A DNA stretch of 64,000 nucleotides from Candidatus Uhrbacteria bacterium (GCA_016205975.1 JACQSK010000012.1:38613-102612), one strand, 5' to 3'; positions 7,612 through 16,577 are shown, numbered from the stretch's first letter. Notes: generated by a model not told the origin, from the letters alone. Translations and numbers: made by a program.

Positions 7612-8586
7612 ATGAATCCTCCGCTCCCATCCTCCGTCTGCCATGTGCGCGGCACGCAACCCGGCCCGCGCGTGGTTGTGTTCGGTGGCACGCATGGAGA
7701 TGAGACGATGGGTGTGCGGGTCGTGCAGGACGTCTTGAAGGCGCTGGGTTTTCACACGGTCGCGCCCGCAGGGGAGATCACCTCTCCCTTGGTCCTAGGC
7801 GATTTGTTTTTGGGGATCGGGAACCCGGAGGCCGTGGATCGTGGCACACGCAGCGTGAGCGGCGTGCGCGATTTGAACCGCTGTTTTCACGAGTCGTTTT
7901 TTGAGAGCCCCGAAGCCCTCTTGCTTCCTGACCAGCAGCGCGCCGCCGAGCTCAAGGACTTGCTCGCGAGCGCCGACTATTTTTTTGACCTGCACTCCGT
8001 GAGCGCGAAGGAGACCGTTCCCTTCGTCGGGCTCACGATGTTTTCTGAGCGGCACGCAGAGGTCTGCCGTTCCATCCCCGTCCATCATATCCTCGACGTG
8101 CAGGCGATCCTCGGACAGGACGTCGGGATCGCGATCGACGAGCTTACGCAGACGCCCACGACCTGCTCATGGGTGAACCGCCACGGCGGCGTGGGGCTGG
8201 CTTATGAGATGGGCTATCAAGGGGACGAGGCGTCCGTGCCGCGCGCCACCGCGGTTCTCGTGAACCTGCTTGTGAGCGTGGGTGCGGTCCATCCGGCGCT
8301 GCGCGAGAACCTTCACATCGAGTACGCGCGCGACACCGCGGCAACGGATCAGCGCGTCTACCGCCTCGTACACTGTGAGCGCAACACGCTCAAAGGCTTC
8401 CGTTATGCCGATCCTCGCTACAAGCGCAACTTCTCTCCTGTCCGTGAGGGCGAGCTGATTGGGACATATCAAGATGGAGAAGAGGTGCGCGCTACGAGCG
8501 ACGGCCTTCTAGTGTTCCCTGCGGGCGAGCAGACGCTTTCGAGCAATCAAAGCTTGTTTTACCTGGCGGTTCCTATTTTGCATTGA
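7612..8586 (+). CDS. AstE/aspartoacylase-family zinc hydrolase
   Basis: The 324-residue protein has the M14-like zinc carboxypeptidase fold of succinylglutamate desuccinylase and aspartoacylase: GGTHGDET near residue 25 (His and Glu zinc ligands), VRDLNRCF near 88 and FDLHSVS near 125 (third ligand). These enzymes cleave the amide of N-acyl amino acids. The start ATG has no Shine-Dalgarno but TACACT lies 7 nt before it, suggesting a leaderless transcript. Its stop overlaps the promoter of the next gene. A link to the neighbouring gamma-glutamyl ligase and methionine genes is plausible but inferred. Confidence 0.85.
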   Translation: MNPPLPSSVCHVRGTQPGPRVVVFGGTHGDETMGVRVVQDVLKALGFHTVAPAGEITSPLVLGDLFLGIGNPEAVDRGTRSVSGVRDLNRCFHESFFESPEALLLPDQQRAAELKDLLASADYFFDLHSVSAKETVPFVGLTMFSERHAEVCRSIPVHHILDVQAILGQDVGIAIDELTQTPTTCSWVNRHGGVGLAYEMGYQGDEASVPRATAVLVNLLVSVGAVHPALRENLHIEYARDTAATDQRVYRLVHCERNTLKGFRYADPRYKRNFSPVREGELIGTYQDGEEVRATSDGLLVFPAGEQTLSSNQSLFYLAVPILH

Positions 8587-8611
8587 CTTAATCGTTGGTA
8601 AGTCCTAGGCT
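8583..8611 (+). promoter_or_regulatory. Sigma-70 promoter of the Cys/Met PLP-enzyme gene
   Basis: TTGACT at 8583-8588 and TAGGCT at 8606-8611 are 17 bp apart. The -35 overlaps the stop codon of the preceding gene. Confidence 0.7.
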
Positions 8612-8640
8612 TGAGGCGCCCAACAAGTAAAGGAGGGCAC

Positions 8641-9894
8641 GTGTCAAAACAGCTTCCCCCGTCCGTATCTCCCGAGACCTTCGCTCTTCACGGCGGCTAC
8701 GACCCCGCACGCAGCGAGGGCGCGGTCAAGCCTCCGCTGTTCGCCACCTCGACCTTCGCGGCCAACACGTCCGCGGAGCTCGCCGGATGGTTCGGACAGG
8801 CGTACGGGTTGGATGGCAAGCCCCCTCGTGCTCCCGACGGGCTCATCTACTCGCGCCTCGTGAATCCCGACCTGCAGATCTTCGAGGAACGGTGGTCGGT
8901 CTACGAGGGCGCGGAGCAGTCCGCGTTGTGTGCGAGCGGTATGGCCGCCATCGTCACGACGCTGCTCACCTTGTGTCGGCCCGGGGACACGGTGATGTAT
9001 TCCACGCCGGTCTACGGTGGGACGGACTTCTTCATGGAGCACACGCTCCCCGAGTTCGGCATCCGCACGCAGTCGTTCCCGGCCACGGCCACGAGCGAGG
9101 AAGTGGCCGAGATGATCGCGGAGCTTGCGCGCCATGACCAGAAGGTGAAGGTCGTCTACCTCGAGTCGCCGGCCAACCCGACCTTGTCGCTCGCGGACGT
9201 GGAGGGCATCGCGCAGGTCGTGCGCGAGATGGGGGCAACGCGACCGATGATCGTGGTGGACAACACGGTGCTGGGACCGGTGTTCTACCGGCCGCTCGCG
9301 CTGGGCGCGGACATCGTGGTCCACTCGGCCACCAAGTCGATCGGCGGGCACAGCGACCTCATCGCCGGCATCGTGTGCGGCACCGGTGAGATGATCGCCA
9401 ATGTGAAGGTGACCCGTACCATCTTCGGCACCATGTCCGACCCGCACACGGCATGGCTTCTGTTGCGCAGCCTCGAGACGTACAAGTTGCGCGTGGAAGC
9501 GGCCGCGAAGAAGACCGAGAAGATCATCGCGTTCCTGCGCGTGCACCCGGCCGTGGAGGAGGTCTTCTTCCCGGACACGTGCGGCGGCGCGCAGAGCGAT
9601 TGCGCTCGCTCTCAGTGCTCGGGGCACGGATCGCTCCTTTCCTTCACGGTGCACGGCGGCCGCGAGGAGGCGTATCGCGTGCTCGATCACCTGAAGGTGG
9701 TGCGTCTGGCCGTGAGCCTGGGCAGCACCGAGTCGCTCGCCGAGCACCCGCGCACGCACACCCACTCCGACATCGCCCCCGCGGATCTTGACCGCTTCGG
9801 CATCACCGAAGGGATGATCCGTCTGTCCGTGGGCGTGGAAGACGCCGACGATGTGATCACGGATCTCGCGCAGGCGCTGGACGAATTGCTCTGA
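8641..9894 (+). CDS. Cys/Met-metabolism PLP enzyme (methionine gamma-lyase or cystathionine gamma-synthase like)
   Basis: A 417-residue fold-type I PLP enzyme. The cofactor lysine lies in VVHSATKSIGGHSD (about residue 233), with the phosphate-binding YSRLVNP and CASGMAAI upstream and SLGSTESLAEHP near the C-terminus. The start is GTG at 8641 with AAAGGAGGG 3 nt upstream, better than an ATG-like start 10 codons earlier. The Cys of classical methionine gamma-lyases near residue 116 is not evident, so lyase, synthase and O-acetylhomoserine sulfhydrylase remain open. It closes the methionine/SAM block and has G/C-ending codons and its own terminator. Confidence 0.92.
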   Translation: MSKQLPPSVSPETFALHGGYDPARSEGAVKPPLFATSTFAANTSAELAGWFGQAYGLDGKPPRAPDGLIYSRLVNPDLQIFEERWSVYEGAEQSALCASGMAAIVTTLLTLCRPGDTVMYSTPVYGGTDFFMEHTLPEFGIRTQSFPATATSEEVAEMIAELARHDQKVKVVYLESPANPTLSLADVEGIAQVVREMGATRPMIVVDNTVLGPVFYRPLALGADIVVHSATKSIGGHSDLIAGIVCGTGEMIANVKVTRTIFGTMSDPHTAWLLLRSLETYKLRVEAAAKKTEKIIAFLRVHPAVEEVFFPDTCGGAQSDCARSQCSGHGSLLSFTVHGGREEAYRVLDHLKVVRLAVSLGSTESLAEHPRTHTHSDIAPADLDRFGITEGMIRLSVGVEDADDVITDLAQALDELL

Positions 9895-9902
9895 TCCGAC
9901 GC

Positions 9903-9932
9903 AGAGGCTTGACATCGAGCCTCTTTTCTTTT
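9903..9932 (+). terminator. Terminator of the PLP-enzyme gene
   Basis: AGAGGCT-TGACATCG-AGCCTCT followed by TTTCTTTT. Confidence 0.85.
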
Positions 9933-10023
9933 GAGCATTTGGAATCAGGATCTATCGTTCGCAAGTGATATGTCCTGATTTCATTCGACGCTCGCGCGGT
10001 TTTCCGCTAGGATGTCTTCGCTT

Positions 10024-11811
10024 ATGACCGATCAGTCTCGCATTCGAAATTTTTGCATCATCGCGCATATCGATCATGGAAAGTCGACTCTGGCGGATCG
10101 GCTTTTGGAACTCACGGGCACCGTGGATAAGCGCAACATGAAGGCGCAGATTTTGGATTCGATGGACCTGGAGCGCGAGAAGGGGATTACGATTAAGCTC
10201 GCGCCGGCGAGGATGATGTATCAGGATCACGTGCTGAATCTCATCGACACGCCGGGGCACGTGGACTTCACCTATGAGGTGTCACGTTCGCTCGCCGCGG
10301 TCGAGGGCGCTATCTTGCTCGTCGATGCCACGCAGGGCGTGCAGGCGCAGACGATTGGGAATTTGTATTTGGCGATGGAGGAGAATCTCGAGATTATTCC
10401 CGTGTTGAACAAAATCGATTTGCCCGCTGCCGACGTTGACGCACGAGCGGCGGAGCTTATGCAGCTCATTGGTTGCGCGCGAGAGGAGATTTTGTGCGTG
10501 AGCGGAAAGACCGGCGCGGGCGTGATGGAGTTGCTTGACGCGATCGTGGCGCGGATTCCTCCGCCCACGGGAGACGCGGTCGTGCCTGTGCGCGCACTCA
10601 TCTTCGACTCGTTTTATGACGACTACCGCGGGGTCATGGCGTATGTGCGCGTCGTGGATGGCGCACTCAAGAAACGGCAGAAGGTTACGATGATCGCCAC
10701 GCGCGCGGATTTGGAGTTGCTGGAGGTGGGAGCCGTGACGCCCAACGGCCTGATCGCGTCCGACACGCTTGCGACCGGACAGATCGGCTACGTCGTGACG
10801 GGGTTGAAGGAGATCGGCGGGTGTCGCGTGGGAGATACGATCACCACCGGTTCAGGCGGCCATGCGTTACCCGGTTACAAAGAAGTGAAGCCTATGGTCT
10901 ATGCCGGCATCTTCCCGCGCGAGGGCGACGACTTCCACAAGCTGCGCGAGGCCATGGAGCGGCTTAAGCTCAACGACTCCGCGCTCATCTACGAGCCTGA
11001 GCACTCTCCCGCGATCGGGTACGGATTCCGCTGCGGCTTGCTGGGCATGCTGCATCTGGAGATTTTGAAGGAGCGCCTTGAGCGCGAGTTCAACATCACA
11101 CTGGTGGTGACCGTGCCGTCGGTCGCCTACGAGCTGCTCTTGCGCAGCGGGGAGACGCGCGTCATCAAGTCTCCGCTCGAGTTGCCGGATCCTTCGCACA
11201 TCGAGCTCATCCGTGAGCCGTGGGTGAAACTGGATTTGGTGTCGCCTTCTGAATACATCGGCCCCATCATGTCGCTTTTGCAAGAGCGCCGCGGCGTGTA
11301 CCAGACGACCGAGTATCTCTCCGGCGCCCGCGCGATTTTGCATTATGAGATTCCGTTGTCGATGGTGATCGTGGATTTTTACGATAAGCTGAAGAGCGTT
11401 ACGGCCGGTTATGCGTCTATGAATTACGAAGTCATCGGTTACCGCGTGGCGGATGTGGTGCGCATGGACATGCTGGTCGCCGAGGAACCCGTGGACGCCT
11501 TTGCCACGCTCGTCTATCGCGACGAGGCGGAGAAGACGGGGCGGCGCATGGCGACGATTCTGAAGGACTCGATCCCGAAAGAAAACTTCGTCATCAAGAT
11601 CCAGGCGGCCGTGGGAGGAAAGATCGTGGCCTCCGAGCGGATCTCGGCGATGCGCAAGGACGTGACGGCTGGACTCTACGGCGGCGACGTGACGCGCAAG
11701 CGCAAGCTCTTGGAGAAACAGAAGAAAGGCAAAGCCAAGATGGCGGCGCTGGGAAAAGGCCGGGTGAGCATTCCGACTGAAGCGTATCTGAAAGTGTTGA
11801 AAAGAGAGTAG
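10024..11811 (+). CDS. lepA: Elongation factor 4 (LepA)
   Basis: LepA is a ribosomal GTPase that back-translocates stalled ribosomes. The G domain is clear: AHIDHGKST (about 12-20), DTPGHVDFTYE and NKIDLPAADVD; the C-terminal LepA-specific domain ends with GKGRVSIPTEAYLKVLK. The length, 595 residues, is normal. I chose ATG 10024 because TAGGAT at 10008-10013 lies exactly 10 nt before it, the leaderless pattern seen elsewhere, and because the family starts here; an ATG at 10012 would add four residues and overlap the -10. It is followed by a large palindrome and recJ. Confidence 0.97.
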   Translation: MTDQSRIRNFCIIAHIDHGKSTLADRLLELTGTVDKRNMKAQILDSMDLEREKGITIKLAPARMMYQDHVLNLIDTPGHVDFTYEVSRSLAAVEGAILLVDATQGVQAQTIGNLYLAMEENLEIIPVLNKIDLPAADVDARAAELMQLIGCAREEILCVSGKTGAGVMELLDAIVARIPPPTGDAVVPVRALIFDSFYDDYRGVMAYVRVVDGALKKRQKVTMIATRADLELLEVGAVTPNGLIASDTLATGQIGYVVTGLKEIGGCRVGDTITTGSGGHALPGYKEVKPMVYAGIFPREGDDFHKLREAMERLKLNDSALIYEPEHSPAIGYGFRCGLLGMLHLEILKERLEREFNITLVVTVPSVAYELLLRSGETRVIKSPLELPDPSHIELIREPWVKLDLVSPSEYIGPIMSLLQERRGVYQTTEYLSGARAILHYEIPLSMVIVDFYDKLKSVTAGYASMNYEVIGYRVADVVRMDMLVAEEPVDAFATLVYRDEAEKTGRRMATILKDSIPKENFVIKIQAAVGGKIVASERISAMRKDVTAGLYGGDVTRKRKLLEKQKKGKAKMAALGKGRVSIPTEAYLKVLKRE

Positions 11812-11848
11812 CAGGTAGCTAGTATACTAGTGACGAGCTACCTGCTAC
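11808..11848 (+). repeat. Perfect inverted repeat around a -10 box (operator or terminator)
   Basis: Arms 11808-11820 and 11836-11848 (GTAGCAGGTAGCT / AGCTACCTGCTAC) are perfect over 13 bp. The loop holds a second palindrome, CTAGTATACTAG at 11819-11830, centred on the -10-like TATACT. No T tract follows, so it fits an operator at the recJ promoter better than a simple terminator of lepA. Confidence 0.6.
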
Positions 11849-11854
11849 TCCTCT

Positions 11855-13585
11855 ATGCATCAACAATGGCAAGTGGCACAACCGATACCAGAGCAAGAAC
11901 GAGCATCGTTTCCGGAGATCGATCCGGTCTTGTTGCAGCTGCTTTGGAACCGGGGCGTGCGCACGCAAGAGGAGATCGACGTGTTCGTGGGCCCGGATTG
12001 GAGTCGGGACACGCACGCGCCCGATCTTTTTTTGCACATGGGTGAGGCGGTGGCGCGCGTGTTCGCCGCGCTCGAGCGAGGCGAGGTCATCACCGTGCAC
12101 GGCGACTACGATGCCGACGGCGTGTGCGGCTCGGCCGTCCTACTCTCAACGCTCAGAGATCTCTGCCGCGCGTTTTCCTTCGACGAGAACAGCGTGACGA
12201 GCTACATCCCACATCGCGAGAAGGAAGGCTATGGCATCAGCGTGGGGACGATCGAACGCCTGCACGCGCACGATCACACCAAGCTCGTGATCACGGTCGA
12301 CTGTGGGATCAGCAACAAGCCGGCGATCGACCGAGGGCGGGAGCTGGGCATCGACACGATCGTGTGCGATCACCACACCATGCCCGCAGAGCTGCCCACG
12401 GCGATTCTCATCCATCCGTTGGTTCCGGGAGAGACGTATCCCAACAAGCAGCTGTGCGGCACGGGCGTGGCGTTCAAGCTCGCGAACGCACTTATCCAGG
12501 AGGCGCGGCGGCGCGGAGCCGCGATGGCCCAAGGGCAGGAGAAGTGGCTTCTTGATCTTGTCGCGATCGCGACCGTGACCGACGTGATGCCGCTCACGGG
12601 AGAGAACCGCGTGCTGGAAAAATTTGGTTTGATCGTCTTGAACAAGACCAAGCGCAAAGGACTCGTAAAGCTTCTCGAAGTCGCGGGCTCCACGTTGGGC
12701 GAGCTCGACACGATCTCGATCGGTTTTCAGATTGGGCCTCGGCTCAACGCGGCCGGACGCATGACCCACGCCAGCGCCGCGCTCGAACTCTTGCTTGAGG
12801 AAGACGACCTGCGCGCGACGACGCTGGCCTTGCAGCTCCACGAAACGAACCTGGCGCGGCAGAAGGCGTCCCAGCAGATGTACGAAGAAGCGAAGGCACA
12901 GCTCGGCGACGTGACCGGTAAAAAAATATTGGTGGCCGTACAAGACGGTTGGAGCGCGGGACTCGTCGGGCTGGTGGCGGGGAAACTTCAAAATGAATAT
13001 CACCGTCCCGTGCTGGTGGTCGGCCGCGATGGAGAAAAATTCGTCGGCTCAGGCAGGAGCATCGACGGGTTTGATGTGACGGCCGCTCTGCGCGTCGCGC
13101 AGGAGCATCTAGACAAGTTCGGCGGCCATCCACAGGCGTGCGGGTTTTCGGTCACGGGGGAGGCTCGGTTCGCACGCGCGATGGCGGCCGTGCAGGCGTT
13201 TGCCTCTGAGCAGATCGACGATGCCTTGCTCTGTCCCATCCTCAAGATCGATACAGATATCCCGCTTGAGGGCATCACGTGGAACCTGTTTGAGAGCGTG
13301 CAAGCGCTTCGACCGTTTGGAACGGGAAACCCGGCGCCGCTGTTTGTTTCCCGCGGCGTGAAGGTCGTGGCATTCTCGGCTGTGGGAAAAGATCAGAGCC
13401 ACCTCCAGCTGCGCGTTCAGTCCGCTGGTGGTAAGATAGCGCGTGCGATCGGCTTTCGATTCGGCGCATGGGCCTCGCGCCTGACGCTCGGCAGCCGCGT
13501 TGATCTCGTCTACGAGGTCGACGTGAACGAGTGGAACGGGAGCAGGGAGTTGCAATTAAAACTTGTTGATCTTGTATGCTCTTAA
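11855..13585 (+). CDS. recJ: Single-stranded-DNA exonuclease RecJ
   Basis: RecJ degrades single-stranded DNA 5' to 3' in recombination and mismatch repair. The DHH phosphoesterase motifs are present: GDYDADG (about 84-90), TVDCGISN and CDHHTMP (about 171-177), followed by GPRLNAAGRM of the DHHA1 region and the C-terminal OB domain. At 576 residues it is full length. No Shine-Dalgarno precedes the ATG; TATACT lies 27 nt upstream inside the palindrome. Its last codons overlap rnhA by 10 bp, so the two are co-transcribed. Confidence 0.96.
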   Translation: MHQQWQVAQPIPEQERASFPEIDPVLLQLLWNRGVRTQEEIDVFVGPDWSRDTHAPDLFLHMGEAVARVFAALERGEVITVHGDYDADGVCGSAVLLSTLRDLCRAFSFDENSVTSYIPHREKEGYGISVGTIERLHAHDHTKLVITVDCGISNKPAIDRGRELGIDTIVCDHHTMPAELPTAILIHPLVPGETYPNKQLCGTGVAFKLANALIQEARRRGAAMAQGQEKWLLDLVAIATVTDVMPLTGENRVLEKFGLIVLNKTKRKGLVKLLEVAGSTLGELDTISIGFQIGPRLNAAGRMTHASAALELLLEEDDLRATTLALQLHETNLARQKASQQMYEEAKAQLGDVTGKKILVAVQDGWSAGLVGLVAGKLQNEYHRPVLVVGRDGEKFVGSGRSIDGFDVTAALRVAQEHLDKFGGHPQACGFSVTGEARFARAMAAVQAFASEQIDDALLCPILKIDTDIPLEGITWNLFESVQALRPFGTGNPAPLFVSRGVKVVAFSAVGKDQSHLQLRVQSAGGKIARAIGFRFGAWASRLTLGSRVDLVYEVDVNEWNGSRELQLKLVDLVCS

Positions 13586-13980
13586 AAATTTTTACAGACG
13601 GCGGCTCGCGGGGGAATCCGGGACCGGCGGCGTCGGGGGCGGTGATTCAGTCGGCCTCCGGCGAGACGATTACGCATGTTTCGAAGTATCTCGGGAGGAC
13701 GACCAACAACCAGGCCGAGTACACGGCGATCATCATCGGACTCAAGAAGGCGCGCGAGCTGGGCGCCACGACAGTGCAGGTGTATATGGACTCCGAGCTC
13801 GCGTGCAAGCAGTTGAATGGCGAGTACCGCGTGAAGGATCCCGAGATCGCCAAACGATTTTTGGAAATCAAAAACGTGATGCATGATTTTACGCGGGTGA
13901 CGTTCACTCACGTCCGCCGCGAGAAAAATAAAGAAGCCGACGCGATTGTGAATAGATGTCTAGATGCGCAGCACTGTTAA
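13576..13980 (+). CDS. rnhA: Ribonuclease HI
   Basis: A 134-residue RNase H that removes RNA from RNA-DNA hybrids. Catalytic acidic residues are seen in FTDGGSRGNPG (Asp8), NNQAEYTA (Glu) and VYMDSELA (Asp), with a C-terminal HVRREKNKEADAIVN carrying the fourth Asp. The start lies within the end of recJ. It lacks any N-terminal hybrid-binding domain and matches the short plant/archaeal-like RNase HI form common in small genomes. Confidence 0.95.
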   Translation: MLLKIFTDGGSRGNPGPAASGAVIQSASGETITHVSKYLGRTTNNQAEYTAIIIGLKKARELGATTVQVYMDSELACKQLNGEYRVKDPEIAKRFLEIKNVMHDFTRVTFTHVRREKNKEADAIVNRCLDAQHC

Positions 13981-13986
13981 GCGTGG

Positions 13987-13992
13987 TATACT
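13987..13992 (+). promoter_or_regulatory. -10 box of pilM (leaderless type)
   Basis: TATACT lies 9 nt before the pilM ATG and there is no Shine-Dalgarno, so the transcript probably starts at or next to the start codon. Confidence 0.55.
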
Positions 13993-14001
13993 CACGGCAG
14001 T

Positions 14002-15099
14002 ATGAGGCTCTTTGGAAAGAAAAAACCAAACAGTTTTTTGGGAGTCGACATCGGGGCGAGCAGCATTAAAGTTGCGGAGTTCGCCAATCACAAGGGCCGC
14101 GCCAGGCTGCTTACCTACGGGTATGCCGAGCTGCCCAACGCGGCGGCGGGCGACACGCTGTTTGATCAGCCCAAGGCCGCGGGCGAGCTGCTCTCGCGCG
14201 TGTGTCGTGAAGCCGGAACAAAATCTACGGCGGCCATGGCTGCGCTCCCGACGTCCAATGTTTTTTCAACGATCTTGTCCATCCCGGAGGTGAAAGACGC
14301 GCGCGCTCGGCAAGCGGCCGTCAACACGGAAGTCGCGAAGTTGTCGCCCCTGCCGTTGTCGGAGATGATTTTGCAGACGACTTTCCTGGATGAGGAACAA
14401 AAAGGGAAACCCAAGGAAGAGAAAGCCGCGCAGGAAAAGAGGACGGCGTTTCGCGTGTTGGTCACGGGCGCGGCCAAGACGTTCATCCAAAAGTACATCG
14501 AGACATTCAAGGCTGCCAAGCTAAACTTGCAGGCCATCGATACCGAGGCGCTGGCGCTCGTGCGGGCGTTGGTGGGAAAGGACAAGGGCGCCATCTTGAT
14601 GCTCGATATCGGTTCTAAGCGCACGAACATCGTGATCGTCGAGAAGGGTATTCCATTCGTGTCGCGCTCCATCACCATCGGCGGCAACACGGTCACGAAT
14701 CAGCTCATGCGCACGATGGGCTTGTCAGAGGCGGACGCGGATCGTGTGAAGCGCGATCTGGGCGTTGCCCCTCCTGCCGCGTCGGGCCTGGCGGGCGGAT
14801 TGCCCAAGCTGCTCGAGCCCATCATGCAGCCGCTCGTGAATGAAATCCGTTATGCGTTTCAGCTTTACGCCAGCATGGAGCTCGCCCAAATCAAGCAGAT
14901 AGAGAAGATCATCGTCACCGGCGGCTCGTCGCACTTGCCGCGCATCCCCGAGTATCTCGCCCAGACGCTCAACATGAACGTGTACCGTGGCGATCCATGG
15001 GCGCGCGTCGTGTATCCGGCAGAGGTCGCAAGCGTGTTGGAAGAGATTGGTCCGCGGATGAGTGTGGCCGTAGGGCTTGCGATGCGCGAGATAGAGTAA
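14002..15099 (+). CDS. pilM: Type IV pilus assembly ATPase-like protein PilM
   Basis: PilM is a cytoplasmic actin/FtsA-fold protein that anchors the inner-membrane PilN/PilO assembly platform of type IV pili. Visible marks are FLGVDIGASSIKVAEF (phosphate-1 loop), LMLDIGSKRTNIVIVEKG (phosphate-2), and IIVTGGSSHLPRIPEYLAQ (adenosine loop). The 365-residue length is normal. The operon continues with a receiver-like protein and a pseudopilin, but pilN, pilO and the secretin are not in this window. Confidence 0.94.
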   Translation: MRLFGKKKPNSFLGVDIGASSIKVAEFANHKGRARLLTYGYAELPNAAAGDTLFDQPKAAGELLSRVCREAGTKSTAAMAALPTSNVFSTILSIPEVKDARARQAAVNTEVAKLSPLPLSEMILQTTFLDEEQKGKPKEEKAAQEKRTAFRVLVTGAAKTFIQKYIETFKAAKLNLQAIDTEALALVRALVGKDKGAILMLDIGSKRTNIVIVEKGIPFVSRSITIGGNTVTNQLMRTMGLSEADADRVKRDLGVAPPAASGLAGGLPKLLEPIMQPLVNEIRYAFQLYASMELAQIKQIEKIIVTGGSSHLPRIPEYLAQTLNMNVYRGDPWARVVYPAEVASVLEEIGPRMSVAVGLAMREIE

Positions 15100-15103
15100 G
15101 TTT

Positions 15104-15481
15104 ATGCCACGACCCAAAAAACGCAGCGTTCTGCTCATCGATCAAGACGCGCACGCGCTCGCCATTTACGAAAAGAGGTTTGAAGGCGCTGGGTGGAAGG
15201 TCGCGCGCGCGAAGCATGTGCAAGAGGCGAAAAAACGGCTGGCGCGATCGATTCCCGACGCGCTCGTCATGGGGTTGCATCCGCTCGCGGAGGGACTGGC
15301 GTTTCTGGACGAACTTCACAAGGATCCGCTTATGGCTTCCGCTGTGCGCGTTGTCTTGACAGACGTCGGTGATCGCCGGACGATGAAGGAAGCAGAAGCG
15401 CTCGGTGTGAAGGCCTACCTGCTTAAAGGCCATGTCGTTCCAGCCGAGGTCATTAGAAAAGTAAAATCTTTTTTCGTATGA
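15104..15481 (+). CDS. Degenerate response-regulator receiver domain protein
   Basis: A stand-alone 125-residue CheY-like fold. The acidic pair is partly kept (LLIDQD) and the conserved Lys is present (YLLKGH), but the phospho-acceptor Asp is replaced: the strand that should read LxxxDxxMP reads LVMGLHP. The Thr/Ser position is kept (VLTDVG). It therefore probably cannot be phosphorylated and acts as a protein-interaction module. It sits between pilM and a pseudopilin gene and overlaps the latter by 4 bp (ATGA), so a role in pilus assembly or motility control is likely. Confidence 0.85.
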   Translation: MPRPKKRSVLLIDQDAHALAIYEKRFEGAGWKVARAKHVQEAKKRLARSIPDALVMGLHPLAEGLAFLDELHKDPLMASAVRVVLTDVGDRRTMKEAEALGVKAYLLKGHVVPAEVIRKVKSFFV

Positions 15482-15981
15482 ATGAAAAAAAGGGTTTCAC
15501 GCTCGTTGAGCTCTTGGTCGTGGTCGCGATCATTGCTCTGGTCGCTACGTTTGCGGCCGTGGCTGTGAACGCCGCGCGCTCCAAACAGCGCGACGCCACG
15601 CGTCTGTCCAATGTCCGCCAGCTTCAGTCCGCGCTGGAAGATTCCTTTAACGAGACGAACCGTTATCCCGATGGCGACCTGACCCCCTTGGGGGATGCTT
15701 CTCAGAGCCTGTGCCTTGGCTCGCGCGGCTTTGCGTCTGACTGTTCGGGAGATGCATCCGTCTTTTTGCGCGTCGTTCCCGGGACGTATGAAGACGGCCT
15801 TGAGGGCATCGTCACCTGCGGCGAACCATCGCGCCGAGCGTTCTGTTACTCTGCGCGGCAGGAGAGCGACGCCTATGTGATTTATTTTGAACTGGAAAAT
15901 GATTTTGCCCCCGTGGGATTGCAGGCGGGCGTGAATTGCGCGACACCCGATGGAATGGAGGCGGGGACGTGCGCACAGTAA
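15478..15981 (+). CDS. Type IV pseudopilin (GspG-like)
   Basis: A 167-residue exported protein with a class III leader: MNEKK then GFTLVELLVVVAIIALVAT, in which PilD would cut before Phe and methylate it, followed by a hydrophobic helix. The mature part has Asn-rich and paired cysteine regions (LCLGSRG, SDCSGD, VTCGE, FCYSA, VNCATP, GTCAQ) suggesting disulfides. It is the last gene of the pilM operon, and its start overlaps the receiver gene. Major versus minor pilin cannot be decided. Confidence 0.93.
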   Translation: MNEKKGFTLVELLVVVAIIALVATFAAVAVNAARSKQRDATRLSNVRQLQSALEDSFNETNRYPDGDLTPLGDASQSLCLGSRGFASDCSGDASVFLRVVPGTYEDGLEGIVTCGEPSRRAFCYSARQESDAYVIYFELENDFAPVGLQAGVNCATPDGMEAGTCAQ

Positions 15982-16026
15982 AAAGAAAACGACGCGCGGG
16001 CGCCGTGTGAGATGGTGGGGAGATCT

Positions 16027-16533
16027 CTAGGGGAGGAAGTCGTCGCGCATCACGTCCCCCGAGGCGATGGGAGCGAAGAGCGCGCACAGGGTGTGGATCT
16101 CGTCGAACGTGGTCGTCGGATCGAGGTGGTACATGCGTTCGGCCTGGTGGAGGAGCCACGGGCCCACGTTGAGATCGCAGTGATCCAAGAGGACGGCGTT
16201 TCCGGTGAGGAAGAGCTCGAGGTCGTGGGCGGGGCCGATCCAGCCGATCTTGCGGAAGGTGGTGAGGGATCGCCAATCCGCCACGCGCAGACAGTAGTCG
16301 ACCACCTTCCGCAGGTTGAGGCCCAGCGTCTGGGCCGGGGACGTGCGTTCGATGAGTCCCGGATCGCGCAAGGCGGCGCTCACCATGTGGCAGAGGCGCA
16401 TCACGGCGAGGAAGAGAGCCAGCCGCTCCCCGGTGATGGAGATCGGTTTGTGCTCGGTCAGGGCGCGCTCGAGTCGGGTGAGCTCGCGCTTGTTGCCGTC
16501 TGGGTTTTCCGTGAGAGCTGTGAACAAGTCCAT
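16027..16533 (-). CDS. Hypothetical protein, 168 aa
   Basis: A soluble, helical, Leu/His-rich protein with no signal peptide and no recognised domain. The ATG has GGAGG about 4 nt upstream on the minus strand, which supports the start and places it among the genes here that use Shine-Dalgarno initiation. It is convergent with the pilus operon and divergent from the lumazine synthase pair. Conserved-looking stretches are LRKVVDYCLRVADWRSL and NVGPWLLHQAERMYHLD. Function unknown. Confidence 0.75.
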   Translation of the reverse strand: MDLFTALTENPDGNKRELTRLERALTEHKPISITGERLALFLAVMRLCHMVSAALRDPGLIERTSPAQTLGLNLRKVVDYCLRVADWRSLTTFRKIGWIGPAHDLELFLTGNAVLLDHCDLNVGPWLLHQAERMYHLDPTTTFDEIHTLCALFAPIASGDVMRDDFLP

Positions 16534-16577
16534 TGATCCTCCGCGGTGACTTCCGCGCGCCGACGTTACGTCTTTAC

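Noticed and set aside
8644..9915. Long minus-strand frame opposite the PLP enzyme
   Set aside because: Antisense shadow; the plus-strand gene has full family motifs, promoter, SD and terminator.
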